Positions 18,328 through 27,400 of a DNA stretch of 64,000 bases are shown in pieces. A program made the position numbers and the translations under genes. Source of the stretch: Akkermansiaceae bacterium UBA1518 (GTDB lineage Bacteria > Verrucomicrobiota > Verrucomicrobiia > Verrucomicrobiales > Akkermansiaceae); assembly GCA_002323895.1 (NCBI GenBank), contig DCQM01000007.1, positions 633 through 64,632 of the forward strand, given 5' to 3'. The notes under the pieces were generated by a model. That model was not told where the DNA came from, searched no databases, and was given only the letters and a program-made list of their open reading frames with translations. Position 1 is the first letter of the stretch. Every line of letters starts with the position of its first letter.

Positions 18328-19095
18328 TTATTTATCCATCATTTCTTTTAGCTTGGGAGTAATCGCCTGGGCCCAGATTTCGTGTGCCTTTTCACTCGGG
18401 TGAGTCGTGTCGGGCATCATTTCCCTTGAGAGAAATCCTTTCTCATCGAGAAACTCTGACCCTATGTCCATAAAGCTTACGTTTGGAATGTCCTTGAGAA
18501 GGTCGGGTAAGTAAGAGTTGAGTTCGATGATTTGCTTGCGGTGCGGGTGATCGAGTTGTTCACGACGGGGAAAGACACCCAAGACAAGTATTTTCATTTT
18601 TGGATACAAAGCATTGAGCTTCCGGGTTATTTCTTGGACTCCTTCGGCAGCTTGTTTTGGCTTATCACTACCCCAGCAGATGTTGTTAGTACCAATCATC
18701 AATGAGGCAGCCAGTGGGGCTGGTTTAATCATGGGAAGGTGCTCGAGCCGCCAAAGGACATGGTTGGTGCGATCTCCTCCAAAGCCCAAGTTTAGTGCAT
18801 TGAGCGGGATGAAGTGTTTCTTCCAGACAGCCTCGCCGGGGCCTTTTTTATCAAAGTTATTCGTGATAGAATCACCCACCATAAGCAGCTCAATCTTACG
18901 CTCATCTTTTGGATTATTAGATCTCTCAATCTCGGCGATTTTCTCAGCGTGGCGATCGAACCACCAGGAGGCCAGACGAACCTGAGCAGTGGTAGATGGA
19001 TGCTCCTTGGCCAGCTCTGCTGCCGTTGCAGCGTGGAAGTTAGAAATCAAAGAGATGATTAATGTGACTACACAGCAGTTTGAAAATATTCTCAT
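18328..19095 (-). CDS. Exported SGNH/GDSL-family lipase-acylhydrolase
   Basis: A 255-residue protein with a signal peptide ending near AATAAE. All four SGNH blocks are present: block I VGDSITNNF (nucleophile S76), block II GFGGDR (G106 region), block III GTNN (135-138), and block V PDTTHPSEKAH with D229 and H232. The sequence resembles the PAF-acetylhydrolase-like subgroup, frequent in PVC bacteria as carbohydrate deacetylases or acyl esterases. It stands alone on the minus strand between the TlpA-like gene and the beta-lactamase-like gene. Probable role: removal of acetyl or acyl groups from polysaccharides or lipids in the periplasm. Confidence 0.9.
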   Translation of the reverse strand: MRIFSNCCVVTLIISLISNFHAATAAELAKEHPSTTAQVRLASWWFDRHAEKIAEIERSNNPKDERKIELLMVGDSITNNFDKKGPGEAVWKKHFIPLNALNLGFGGDRTNHVLWRLEHLPMIKPAPLAASLMIGTNNICWGSDKPKQAAEGVQEITRKLNALYPKMKILVLGVFPRREQLDHPHRKQIIELNSYLPDLLKDIPNVSFMDIGSEFLDEKGFLSREMMPDTTHPSEKAHEIWAQAITPKLKEMMDK

Positions 19096-19391
19096 CTCTC
19101 AAATGTGAGGGTTTTGCAAAGTCTCACAAGCTTAAGATTTAGGCTAATCAAGAAATGTTATTTCAAATCTTTTCCGGGTGTCTTTCGATAGGTTTTAAAT
19201 CGGCTATATTTGACAATAACAGGTAATTCCAAGGGTGCCGAATCTCCTTTTGTTGCTGGAATAGTGTTAAGGAGCCCTTGCGTGTTAGCTGTAACTTTCT
19301 AGGATGTAGCTTTTTAGCTAGAGAGTTTTGAAGTCTTATAAAATCGGTTGTGAAAAGGGTATTTGCGCACTGAGAGGATTAGTCTGCCGGA

Positions 19392-20519
19392 TTAACGGAA
19401 TTGTTCATTGCCGCTGGCGGGTAAATAGGGCTGTTGCGGTTCAAAGTGCTCCCACAGGATCCTTGAGATGTCCCTAAGGAGTGAGAAGCCCTGGTTATCG
19501 TGTTTCCATGACTGATCTTTCTGGTTTTTCGTTATAACACAGAACACGTAGTCTCCGTGTGGGGCATGGACCAACACAACCTCGCTGCGCGACGCATTGA
19601 CTGCACCCTGCTTACTTATCGTTGCAATCGATGGCGGAACTGATGAGATAGCTTCGCCGTCCCAGTAGATTCGGCCCATTACGCGTGCCATTTCCTCGTC
19701 AGCTGCAGCCGAAACAAGCTTGCGGTCGCGAATGCGGATCAGCAGCTGCGCCATTTCCCGTGGGGTTGTTTGCCCCCATCCGTAACGGTCCTGCTCAGTT
19801 GCACGTCCGGGCGTTCGAGAATTGAGGCGTGTGCGCAAGAATCCTTTTTGCTTAAGCCAAGTGTTGATGGTCGTGCCGGTCCCTGCTAATTCCTGACACC
19901 AGAGTGATGCTGTGTTGTCGCTTGTTGTGATCATAAGGAAAACCAACTTTTTGAGCGTCAATTTTTCATTGTTAGCAAACGAGCCAAGTAAATCTTCACC
20001 GGGATAGAGACGGTCTTTAGTGTAGGTCAATTTGTCTTGGTAGCCAAGTTCGCCGCGCTCTACCTTGTTGAGTAGCGAGGCTAGGATAGGGACCTTTATC
20101 ATACTGGCGGCGGGGAAAAGCTCGTCTGCATTTATGAGGACCGAGTGGTTTTTCTGCAGGTGGTGGACGTAAAGTCCGACTTCACCGTCTAGCTCGGCGA
20201 CCCTTGTTTCTAGCTTGCTTGCTAGTGTCACTGGCCCAGGTGGACTTTGGCATGATGTTAGTAGTATATTTCCCAATATTCCTATGAGGCACAATAGTGT
20301 CTTCTTAGTGAGGAGAAAAAAGAAGTCAGAGTCGTGAGGAACGGGAGAAGGGCTTATTGAGGAAGTGGGGAGTCCACTAAAGTTTTTGGTTTCGGATACT
20401 ATAGGTCCAGGCCATTCCCTCGTTTTTCGAGTAATGATAGGATTTAGAGCGTTACGCATGAGAAAAAATATAAATACCGAGGATCGTCGCCCTTCGCATA
20501 GTTTTTTCGAGTGGTTCAC
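19392..20519 (-). CDS. Class A beta-lactamase-like serine hydrolase, lipoprotein
   Basis: A serine penicillin-recognising protein. Motifs in the 375-residue reading: S139-M-I-K142 (SxxK), S200-D-N (SDN), and KQG at 303-305 in place of KTG. A Glu-bearing omega loop like that of true lactamases is not obvious, so it may be a carboxypeptidase-like or regulatory member. The real start is uncertain: a lipobox LLTSC (C90) preceded by LTKKTLLCLIGILGN looks like the true export signal, so translation probably begins much closer to it than the ATG at 20519, although no ATG lies immediately upstream. It contains the normal lactamase domain of about 265 residues. Isolated gene. Confidence 0.82.
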   Translation of the reverse strand: MNHSKKLCEGRRSSVFIFFLMRNALNPIITRKTREWPGPIVSETKNFSGLPTSSISPSPVPHDSDFFFLLTKKTLLCLIGILGNILLTSCQSPPGPVTLASKLETRVAELDGEVGLYVHHLQKNHSVLINADELFPAASMIKVPILASLLNKVERGELGYQDKLTYTKDRLYPGEDLLGSFANNEKLTLKKLVFLMITTSDNTASLWCQELAGTGTTINTWLKQKGFLRTRLNSRTPGRATEQDRYGWGQTTPREMAQLLIRIRDRKLVSAAADEEMARVMGRIYWDGEAISSVPPSIATISKQGAVNASRSEVVLVHAPHGDYVFCVITKNQKDQSWKHDNQGFSLLRDISRILWEHFEPQQPYLPASGNEQFR

Positions 20520-20579
20520 AATACGAATAAAGATCTACAATAAAGGTAGCTCCACAAAGATAATATCAGTTCTAAAAAC

Positions 20580-21710
20580 TTAACTGATGTGAGCGCCTTT
20601 TGTCTCAGTATACATCGCGTAAACCGAGGTGCTCGCAGTCATAAAAAGTCGGTTTCGCTTGGTTCCACCAAAGCAGACGTTTGAGCAAATTTCTGGAAGC
20701 AAAATTTGTCCGATTCGCTGTCCGTCTTCATTTGCGAAGATGTGGACACCATCGTAACCGTCTCCAACCCAGCCAGCGCTGGCCCAAATATTACCGTATT
20801 CATCCGCGCGGATTCCGTCAGCAAAACCAGCTTTTTCTTCACCGTCTACTTCTAGCTTCATGGACGCAAACTCGCGGCCGTTCTTCAGTCGCTTCGAGCT
20901 TTCGATATCCCAAACCTTTATGTTTTTTGGTGCATCTGGGTAGTGGCTCGCGCCAGTATCAGCAACATAGAGCTTTTTGTAATCTGGTGAAAAACAGAGT
21001 CCGTTTGGCTTGAAGATTTCGTCGGTTAGCTTTGTGATTTCCCCGTCTTTGGCATCAATACGATAGACTGCTTCCTTTTGATAAGGACGAACTGACCCGT
21101 TTGTCGCGCGTGTGCCTTCATAATTCATGAGGCCGCCATAACCTGGGTCGGTAAACCAAATTGAGCCGTCTTCCGGATGGACGATTGCGTCATTTGGCGC
21201 GTTGAGTGGTTTACCCTCGAACTTCTCGGCAAGCACTGTGACCGTGCCGTTGTATTCGTAGCGGACGACCTTTCGCGGGCCGTGTTGACAAGAAATCTGC
21301 CGTCCTTGGAAATCGAAGGTGTTTCCGTTACTGTTGCCGCTTGGATAGCGAAACTGTTTGCTAACGTGGCCATCTTCTTCCAACCAGCGATGCTGAACAT
21401 TGTTCGGGATATCGCTCCACAAAAGATAACGGCCTACGCCATTCCAAGCTGGCCCTTCGGCCCAGAGCATCTCCGGTGAATGGTAAATCCGTTGGATTGG
21501 GGTGTTTCCTAGCTTGAGTTTATTGAAGCGATCGTCGAGTGAAACAATGTCGGGGTCAGGATAGCGCATCGGGATAACGCCCGTCCAATCGCGTGGCGTT
21601 TCGGCCGCGGTTTTTTTTGTGGTGATCGCGGCAGCCATGGCGGCGGTTGCGCCGGTAATAAAATTACGGCGGCCTGTTGAGAAAATGCTAGGATCTGTTT
21701 TTTCGTTCAT
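20580..21710 (-). CDS. Tat-exported SMP-30/gluconolactonase family protein
   Basis: A 376-residue protein with a twin-Arg leader (GRRNFITGATAAMAAAITT). Propeller motifs: WAEGPAWNGVGRYLLWSDIP near 85 (Glu metal ligand), LNAPNDAIVHPEDGSIWFTD, and KPNGLCFSPDYKKLYVADTG. It differs from the lipoprotein at 3770-4861 in its export route and in longer loops, so it is a paralogue rather than a recent copy. The predicted activity is hydrolysis of a sugar lactone with a bound divalent cation. No oxidoreductase is adjacent; the neighbours are the beta-lactamase-like gene and an unrelated exported protein. Confidence 0.88.
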   Translation of the reverse strand: MNEKTDPSIFSTGRRNFITGATAAMAAAITTKKTAAETPRDWTGVIPMRYPDPDIVSLDDRFNKLKLGNTPIQRIYHSPEMLWAEGPAWNGVGRYLLWSDIPNNVQHRWLEEDGHVSKQFRYPSGNSNGNTFDFQGRQISCQHGPRKVVRYEYNGTVTVLAEKFEGKPLNAPNDAIVHPEDGSIWFTDPGYGGLMNYEGTRATNGSVRPYQKEAVYRIDAKDGEITKLTDEIFKPNGLCFSPDYKKLYVADTGASHYPDAPKNIKVWDIESSKRLKNGREFASMKLEVDGEEKAGFADGIRADEYGNIWASAGWVGDGYDGVHIFANEDGQRIGQILLPEICSNVCFGGTKRNRLFMTASTSVYAMYTETKGAHIS

Positions 21711-21983
21711 GAGCTCAATAGTAGAAAATGCATCGTTAAACTCCAGAAATTTTGGATGTGCTTTGTGTCGTAACTCTGACTAATTGCTAGAGGGCTACTT
21801 TCAGGAGGGAGGTGGGGGAGTTTGCCCTGAACTTGTTAGAGGAAGGTCAGGGTTTTGGTCGGAGAATCTAATAAAAGATGGAGATCTTTTGTTTTAAGAC
21901 ATCTTGATGACACAAAATTGATCATATTTACGCATGATTGAGTGAGATACCTTTGAAAGCATCTCTCAAAAGATTAAAAGTTA

Positions 21984-22553
21984 ATGAAAAAAATAAAAAA
22001 ACTGGTTTTTTCGGTGCTACTGAGCGTGATTTCCATGAGTCCTGTTTTTGCTGAGCATCACGAAAAAGCATCAGTGAAAACTTCGACTCTTAAAGAATTT
22101 AGGGAGCTGTGTGGCCTTCTTGAGGGGCGTTGGAATACAGATATCCTTTGGATAAACGAGTGGCCAGGTGCGAATGCTGTTCGAGGAGAGACTGTCAAGG
22201 GCCATTCCAAGGTTACTCGTATCCTAGACGGGGCAGCGTTGGAGATGAAATCAATGCAGGGGACAGAGGAAAGCGCTTGGAGGTTATATTACCACCCGGC
22301 CACATCTCAGATCCGAAGTCTGTATCTTACGAGTGGCGGAATGGTTGGCCATGGAACGCTCTTTAAGATAAGCGATACAGAGTATGGCGAGAAGGTTGAT
22401 GGTGCCCAGAAAGGTGGTGGGGTAATTACTGGCGATATAAAATGGGTTTTTTCGAATGATAGGAGATCGTTTATGTTAAAATCGAAAAACATTAAGCTGG
22501 ATGGGAAGCCACTTGGTGAACTCAAAGATCTTTACAAGAAAGTATCTCCCTGA
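21984..22553 (+). CDS. Exported hypothetical protein, lipocalin-like (DUF1579-like)
   Basis: A 189-residue protein with a clear signal peptide (KKIKKLVFSVLLSVISMSPVFA). The mature part starts with a helix (STLKEFRELCGLLEGRW) and continues as alternating beta strands, including WRLYYHPATSQIRSLYL and TLFKISDTEYGEKVDG. The pattern GxWxxxxxW plus strands resembles the DUF1579/lipocalin-like barrel, but no catalytic motif is present. It stands alone on the plus strand. Function unknown; it may bind a small ligand. Confidence 0.6.
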   Translation: MKKIKKLVFSVLLSVISMSPVFAEHHEKASVKTSTLKEFRELCGLLEGRWNTDILWINEWPGANAVRGETVKGHSKVTRILDGAALEMKSMQGTEESAWRLYYHPATSQIRSLYLTSGGMVGHGTLFKISDTEYGEKVDGAQKGGGVITGDIKWVFSNDRRSFMLKSKNIKLDGKPLGELKDLYKKVSP

Positions 22554-22646
22554 CTGCCGAATACCTACTTTTGGTGGAACGGAATGTCAGTCTGAGGCTG
22601 GTTACCAAATTGGTGTGGATTGTCAGAAATCAAAAAACAATTTTGA

Positions 22647-23012
22647 TCACCAGTGTTCGTAGAGATTGAACAGCTTCAATGATCCTTTTTTGGTGACGAT
22701 GTCGACGGTAATATCGACGTAATTTTGATCTTCAATACCGATCGCGTCATCTAGGCTATGAATCCGAAAATTTGGGCCGCTTCGTTTCCATACTCCAGAA
22801 AGTGTCCCCTGTATTGAGCCGCCGTCATTAAGAACAGTCCTAGCGAATCCTGTAAAGCTACCCTTTGTTTCTTGTGAATCTGAGGGGGTTAATTTGTGGT
22901 TAAAGTAGACGTGTCCATATTTACCGATCTCACCTTCATAATTGAGGGTGATTTGGTCTTTTTCCATAAATACCCCCGTAAGGGTAACATCTGCTTCAAT
23001 TGCAAGTTTCAT
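22647..23012 (-). CDS. Small hypothetical protein, beta-rich, no export signal
   Basis: A 121-residue frame with codon use like its neighbours and a predicted all-beta character (KLAIEADVTLTGVFMEKDQI, GSFTGFARTVLNDGGSIQGT). It lacks a signal peptide or membrane span. The alternating strand pattern would suit a small barrel or a fragment of a lipid-binding fold. I recognise no family. It is separated by about 120 bases from the I78-like gene on the same strand, so the two may be cotranscribed. Confidence 0.5.
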   Translation of the reverse strand: MKLAIEADVTLTGVFMEKDQITLNYEGEIGKYGHVYFNHKLTPSDSQETKGSFTGFARTVLNDGGSIQGTLSGVWKRSGPNFRIHSLDDAIGIEDQNYVDITVDIVTKKGSLKLFNLYEHW

Positions 23013-23131
23013 AAGCTCAATATTTACATGATTATAATTCGGAACACGATTGGATAAACCCTCTTTGGTTTAAAGCGAAAAACGAATGAGCTTTGTGTCA
23101 CTCAAATTTGAATCACGATAGGGGTGGTCGG

Positions 23132-23704
23132 CTAACCTTTGTTTACTCGAATAATCTTTCCATTTTTGATAGAAAAATTGAGGCGCTCTGGGCGATAATC
23201 CGCCGTTACGCCTTGCGGGTTTCCGTCGATTTCGATCACTCGAGATGGTAGTTTGTTACTTTGCGCAAGTTCTTGAGCTTCCTTTAGTGTTAGCCCAATA
23301 AAAGATTTTTCATTAAGCTGTTTGGGAGACGAATAAACTTCAGAAGCGGTAATAAGTAATTTTGCTAACTCCTCATCGGTGACAGCTTTATACCCTTTAC
23401 TATAATTCCAAGTCTGGCCCGTGACATAGACTTCACGAGGAAGTTTTTGGAGCTTTGTTGGAATATTTACTGATGTTTCAGCCTTTGATATTACAGCTGC
23501 AGCTAAACCCTCTTTTTTCTGAGCTTCGCACACGACGAGAAGCTGGTTCGCTTTTTTGTAGATCCTGCTGATTCTGATCGTCCAAGCTGGGCTGGGAACA
23601 TCAATAGAAACTACCACGGGCGTTGATGAAGAAACTTTGGAGCCAAAGGAAAGTGAAGCTAGTCCTATACTTAAAAAACAAAGGAGGATTTTGGGGTGAA
23701 CCAT
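23132..23704 (-). CDS. Exported protein with a C-terminal I78 (potato inhibitor I-like) domain
   Basis: A 190-residue protein with a signal peptide (HPKILLCFLSIGLASLSFG). Residues about 30-105 form a beta-rich region of unknown family. The last 60 residues follow the I78 inhibitor pattern: FIGLTLKEAQELAQSNKL (small helix), RVIEIDG, then VTADYRPERLNFSIKNGKI; DYRPxRLN is the diagnostic core. I78 proteins bind serine proteases of the subtilisin and chymotrypsin type in the periplasm or outside the cell. The usual I78 Cys pair is absent. The domain call is good; actual inhibition is inferred. Confidence 0.68.
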   Translation of the reverse strand: MVHPKILLCFLSIGLASLSFGSKVSSSTPVVVSIDVPSPAWTIRISRIYKKANQLLVVCEAQKKEGLAAAVISKAETSVNIPTKLQKLPREVYVTGQTWNYSKGYKAVTDEELAKLLITASEVYSSPKQLNEKSFIGLTLKEAQELAQSNKLPSRVIEIDGNPQGVTADYRPERLNFSIKNGKIIRVNKG

Positions 23705-23862
23705 AAAGTAGATTAGACGAGCAGAGAGACCTTTGCTAGAAAGTTTCTTTCAGCGCAACGAGAGGGCGATTCCATAAAAGGTTGCCAGTAGGTATGCTTG
23801 CTGTAACGGCCCTGATTGTCGTTTTAAATGAAAATACTTACGAGCGCGTCTGGCATTTTAAG

Positions 23863-23884
23863 GCAACTCAACTAGTCGAGTTGC
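23863..23884 (+). promoter_or_regulatory. Inverted repeat upstream of the glycine-zipper lipoprotein gene
   Basis: GCAACTC and GAGTTGC form a perfect 7-base stem around an 8-base loop, ending 41 bases before the ATG at 23926. It could be an operator or a leader hairpin. No T-run follows, so it is not a terminator. Confidence 0.3.
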
Positions 23885-23925
23885 ATGAGATTGACTTGCG
23901 AGAGTCATCTTAGTAGTTTTCAAGT

Positions 23926-24414
23926 ATGTCCTTCACACTCTTAATCCGACTGCTCTGCGCAGCCTTGATATTCCAGCTGTCAAGTTGTGTTCCGGCGACG
24001 CAAACAGGCACTAGTTATTCGCGTCGTGAAGCCCGTGTTTTACAACAGGTGAAAATTGGCAAAGTATTAGAGGTAGCCGAAGTTGTCATCGAAGGAACAA
24101 AAAGTGGTGCAGGTGGTATTGTAGGCGGCGCTGTGGGTGCTATAGCAGGTCGCAACACGGGCAGTGGTGCTGGCGGAGAGATTGCAGCAGTGTTGGGAGG
24201 TGCTGTGGGTTCAGTCGTGGGTGCGAAAATAGAAGAAGCAAGAACGCGCGCTAGCGGTCGTGAATACACTATCAGGCTGGAAAACGGCGAGGTGGTATCG
24301 GTGGTTCAAGCCTTTGATCCAAAGATTCCAATCTTTGCGGGGGATGATGTGAAGTTGCTATCGCAAAAGGGGAGCTATCGTGTCACACGGCTCAATACTG
24401 CAGGTCGGCGTTAA
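23926..24414 (+). CDS. Glycine-zipper (SlyB/Pcp-like) outer-membrane lipoprotein
   Basis: A 162-residue lipoprotein. The signal sequence ends in a lipobox (FQLSSC, C21). The central region, residues about 58-100, is a Gly-rich double helix hairpin (GAGGIVGGAVGAIAG, then GEIAAVLGGAVGSVVGAKIE), the glycine-zipper motif of SlyB/Pcp/Rickettsia 17-kDa proteins. A beta-rich tail follows, containing REYTIRLENGEVVSVVQ. Such lipoproteins stabilise the outer membrane. This supports a diderm envelope. Single gene on the plus strand. Confidence 0.85.
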   Translation: MSFTLLIRLLCAALIFQLSSCVPATQTGTSYSRREARVLQQVKIGKVLEVAEVVIEGTKSGAGGIVGGAVGAIAGRNTGSGAGGEIAAVLGGAVGSVVGAKIEEARTRASGREYTIRLENGEVVSVVQAFDPKIPIFAGDDVKLLSQKGSYRVTRLNTAGRR

Positions 24415-24593
24415 TTGCATCATCCAATCTTTGAGGGCATCAAGACATTTTTAGTTCTACTCAAAACTTCCTATTAGGGGAGGGGAGAGCCTGGAAAAAT
24501 GGGCGAGATTAGATTAGGGCCCAAACGGGTTTTCATACTGTTGCCTCCGATTGCTACCCGGTTTAATTGTGCTTTTCCGGAGGGGGATGGTTG

Positions 24594-24614
24594 CGACTTC
24601 TGCGACGAAAGTCG
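24594..24614 (-). terminator. Hairpin downstream of the PEP-CTERM gene
   Basis: CGACTT (24594-24599) pairs with AAGTCG (24609-24614) around a 9-base loop, directly after the end of the minus-strand PEP-CTERM gene. No T-run follows in that direction, so a role as terminator is uncertain. Confidence 0.3.
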
Positions 24615-24620
24615 AACACC

Positions 24621-25350
24621 CTAGCGTTTGCGGCGGAGGCCTGCAAAGATCCCAGCGATCCCGATTAAAATCATCGAGCTAGGCTCAGGAACTGGCGTCA
24701 ATCCCCAGCTGCTGGCTGCAGGGATAGAAGCTGGAGCGTCTTCATTTACATAAAGGTTTCCAGCAAGTGAGTCTGGTCCCAAAATATCTGAGCCTGTTCC
24801 TTTGAATGAAGAGGCGTTAAACTGAAGGAGGTTCGCATCTTCGTCAATCCCCGCAAGATCAGCTGCCGTCACTCCCAAAGCCAGTGTCGTTTCCACCAGC
24901 AATATTTGCAACGTCGCCGGGTAGATTGAATGCATTCGTGACTGTTGATAATCCGTCTGTTGCGGTAACCGTTAAAATGTCGGTTGAAGTGGAAAGGTCC
25001 GCATCAAGTCGAATCGAAATGACCGAACCTGCGAATTCTGAAATATCAACGGAGAACATGGAGTCATTAGCGGGTGAGGATACCAAATAATCTCCCCGAT
25101 CCTGGTAAACCGTAAGGTCGGAGCCGATTACGACAAGTGCTACGCCGGTTCCGTCGCCTCCTGCTTCAAAAATCACGTCGTTGGTCCCGTCAACAACGTA
25201 GCCAGCATCAAGAGTCCAATCTGGAACATTGGTCACAGGGTCGTCAGTCCTAGAAACGCCTGGAACTAGGTTGATGATGGCTCCACTTACTGGAAGAAGT
25301 GCTGATGAAGCTGAGAGAAAAACAAGAAAAGATCTCAAATTGCGGAGCAT
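24621..25350 (-). pseudogene. PEP-CTERM sorting-signal protein interrupted by a frameshift
   Basis: Two overlapping frames make up one gene. The upstream frame (from ATG at 25350) has a signal peptide (RSFLVFLSASSALLPVSGA) and a beta-sandwich-like region, and runs into a stop at 24859 after GGNDTGFGSDGS. The second frame takes over in the overlap (around 24860-24910) and continues through LAGIDEDANLLQFNASSF to a textbook PEP-CTERM tail: VPEPSSMILIGIAGIFAGL followed by RRKR. PEP-CTERM proteins are cleaved by exosortase at the envelope. A one-base indel in the overlap explains the break. Reading past the stop in the first frame gives another stop after three codons, so this is not a recoded stop. 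It may be a real pseudogene, a sequencing error or phase variation. Confidence 0.75.
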
Positions 25351-25438
25351 GGAGACGTTTACTGTTTTTTGATTGTTGAGTCAAATCTATGTCACTTTTT
25401 TATGCGAACTCAGGGATCTGACGGGGTCCGTCAACGAT

Positions 25439-26188
25439 TTAGTTGATGAGGCGGCGGAGAAGAAATGGATCGGATTGATCCTTGCTGTCATAAGCAAAGG
25501 GTTCCCAGCCTGCAGGAATTTTCTGTCCATTAGATGTTTTAACTTCCCATTTCTGCTTCGAATCCCAATTTCCTGTTGTGCACCGGCGGAGAAGAAATGG
25601 ATCGGATTGATCCTCCCAATCATACCCAAAGGGTTCCCAACCTTCAGGAATCTCTAGCCCGTTCGAAGTCGTTACTTCCCAATTTTGTTTCCTGTCCCAT
25701 TTTCCTGAAGTGCATCGGCGGAGAAGAAACGGATCTGATTGATCCTTACAATCATAAGTGAAGGGCTCCCAGCCGACTGGAATCTTTAGCCCCGCCGTCT
25801 TGATTTCCCATTTTTGTTCAAGATCCCACTGGGTTGAAGAGCTCTGGCGAAGAAGGACCGGATCTGATTCGTCGTTTCCGTCGTAGCCAAACGGTTCCCA
25901 ACCTACAGGAATTTTAAATCCTGCTGTCATGACTTTCCAACTGCGCTTTTTATTCCATTTGGATGAAGAACTGCGACGAAGGAGGTAGGGATCCTGTTCA
26001 TCAAAACTATCAAAATTAAAAGGTTCCCAGCCCGCGGGAATCTTTTGGCCGTCAGATGTTTTAATTTGCCAGCCATCCGTCAAGATGGTCTCTGACTTTA
26101 GAGCGCCTTCCTCACATTGGATGGCAAAGGTTGAGCATCCTAGGAGAGGAATTGCTTTCATTAATATTTTCATAACCAAAATTCGCAA
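25439..26188 (-). CDS. Secreted five-repeat protein (GWEPF repeats), function unknown
   Basis: A 249-residue protein with a hydrophobic N-terminus (KILMKAIPLLGCSTFA), which is a probable signal peptide or lipoprotein leader. From residue 45 on it is built from five units of 43-44 residues. Each unit has the pattern KIPxGWEPFxYD, then a D-x-S/Q-DPxLLRR element and a basic/Trp-rich W...W spacer. GWEPF begins at residues 53, 96, 139, 183 and 227. Each unit has conserved Trp, Asp and Arg, which suggests a small beta element repeated like a propeller blade or sugar-binding repeat. I know no named family with this signature. It is not adjacent to an obvious partner. Confidence 0.7.
   Translation of the reverse strand: MRILVMKILMKAIPLLGCSTFAIQCEEGALKSETILTDGWQIKTSDGQKIPAGWEPFNFDSFDEQDPYLLRRSSSSKWNKKRSWKVMTAGFKIPVGWEPFGYDGNDESDPVLLRQSSSTQWDLEQKWEIKTAGLKIPVGWEPFTYDCKDQSDPFLLRRCTSGKWDRKQNWEVTTSNGLEIPEGWEPFGYDWEDQSDPFLLRRCTTGNWDSKQKWEVKTSNGQKIPAGWEPFAYDSKDQSDPFLLRRLIN
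25451..26056 (-). repeat. Five tandem units of 43-44 codons within the GWEPF protein
   Basis: The repeat units are close to 130 bases each. The last three are the most alike (SDPFLLRRCT in units 3 and 4), pointing to recent unit duplication, while the first two have diverged (SSSSKW, SSSTQW). Confidence 0.85.
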
Positions 26189-26332
26189 TACCCTATAAGA
26201 TAGTTCTCTACAAGGATTTCTTAGTAAAAAAGACGAGTTAGAAATTTTTAAGCGTGAGTGAGATCATGCGTTTTTTTGAGTTCAAAATGACGATCATAGT
26301 AGCTACCTAAATTTTATTGAATGGCAGATAAG

Positions 26333-27400
26333 CTAGTAATCCTCGACCGGGCTTTGGCTGGGCCGATCTAGCTCAAAGCGTTCTTTTCCGATAACTTCGC
26401 TAGTCAATTGGGTCATTTCTTCGTTGAGATCCTTCCACTTTGATTCCGTGAAATCTGGTGGGCGACATAGGTTGAAGCGTTGATTTTCGATACGAAGAAG
26501 AGAATCCGGGTCCTCATCAATCTGAAGACTATTTAGAACCTCTGGGAGATTGGCCATGTTGTGGCAAATTAGGGCAATATCAGCTCCGGCTTCGAGGGCC
26601 AATTTGATATCGTTGCCCCGTCCGTAATGATTCACGATGGCACCCATGTCGAGGTCGTCGGTGAGGATGAGTCCATTATAACCAAGTTGATATCGAAGCA
26701 GGCCTGTAAGAATGGTTCGACTCAGTGAAGCCGGCATTTCTGGATCTATTTTTGGAAAGTGGAGGTGGCATGCCATGATCGCGTCTAGCTCCGGCATGAG
26801 CGCGGTATATGGGAGAAGATCAGCTTTTAATAAATCTTCTTTGCTCGCATCAGCTACGGGGAGGTCATGATGTGGGTCGCTCAGAGCGAGCCCGTTCGAA
26901 GGAAAGTGTTTACCGCAGGAGAGAATGGTTTGCTTTCGCATCCAGCGATTAAAAATACCCGCGTTGTTAATGACAGTCTGGGAGTGATTTCCCCAACATC
27001 TTCCCCGAAGCCCATTGTTTTGTTCTGGAAAATGATCAAGATCAAGGACGGGAGCGAAATTTAGATTGATGCCGAGAATTTGGAGGAGCTGGCCGGTAAG
27101 GGCCCCAAATTGTGCAATTTGACGGGGCGTTGCTTTTTTAGAAAATGTTGCAGCGTCCGGTGGTGCACAGCTAAACTCTCTGGTGCGCCAGACACGTCCA
27201 CCTTCCTGGTCGATCGAGATGAAAGGGCGGTGTTGTGAGATCGAATTGAGCGAATCAGTGAGTCCTCGAATCTGTTCGGCTGAGACCAGATTACGCGAAA
27301 AGAGAATGTAGCCAGCCGGTTGGATCTCACGGAAAAGAGATTTTTCCTCTGATGTGAGTTCAGGGCCGGAAAGGCCAACAATCAACCGAGATGCCTTCAT
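26333..27400 (-). CDS. nagZ: Glycoside hydrolase family 3, beta-N-acetylhexosaminidase-like
   Basis: A 355-residue GH3 protein of NagZ size. Visible motifs: [11 protein letters not shown] (62-72), [11 protein letters not shown] (113-122), KHFPSNG (164-170, where most NagZ have KHFPGHG), a His-bearing SDPHHDLP loop (174-181) that supplies the acid/base in this group, and LTDDLDMGA with the nucleophile D248. NagZ removes GlcNAc from muropeptides during peptidoglycan recycling. Its start codon overlaps the stop of pyrG (ATGA), so the two are translationally coupled with kdsB in a single transcript. No Tat or Sec signal, hence cytoplasmic, as expected. Confidence 0.85.
   Translation of the reverse strand: MKASRLIVGLSGPELTSEEKSLFREIQPAGYILFSRNLVSAEQIRGLTDSLNSISQHRPFISIDQEGGRVWRTREFSCAPPDAATFSKKATPRQIAQFGALTGQLLQILGINLNFAPVLDLDHFPEQNNGLRGRCWGNHSQTVINNAGIFNRWMRKQTILSCGKHFPSNGLALSDPHHDLPVADASKEDLLKADLLPYTALMPELDAIMACHLHFPKIDPEMPASLSRTILTGLLRYQLGYNGLILTDDLDMGAIVNHYGRGNDIKLALEAGADIALICHNMANLPEVLNSLQIDEDPDSLLRIENQRFNLCRPPDFTESKWKDLNEEMTQLTSEVIGKERFELDRPSQSPVEDY

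Noticed and set aside
23794..23913. A 39-codon frame upstream of the glycine-zipper lipoprotein
   Set aside because: The Shine-Dalgarno-like bases are too near the ATG, and the frame overlaps a hairpin; not enough evidence for a gene.
24859..24935. The stop in the PEP-CTERM gene as a third recoded UGA
   Set aside because: Reading through it meets another stop after three codons and the PEP-CTERM tail is in a different frame, so this is an indel, not recoding. No GGU-loop hairpin follows.
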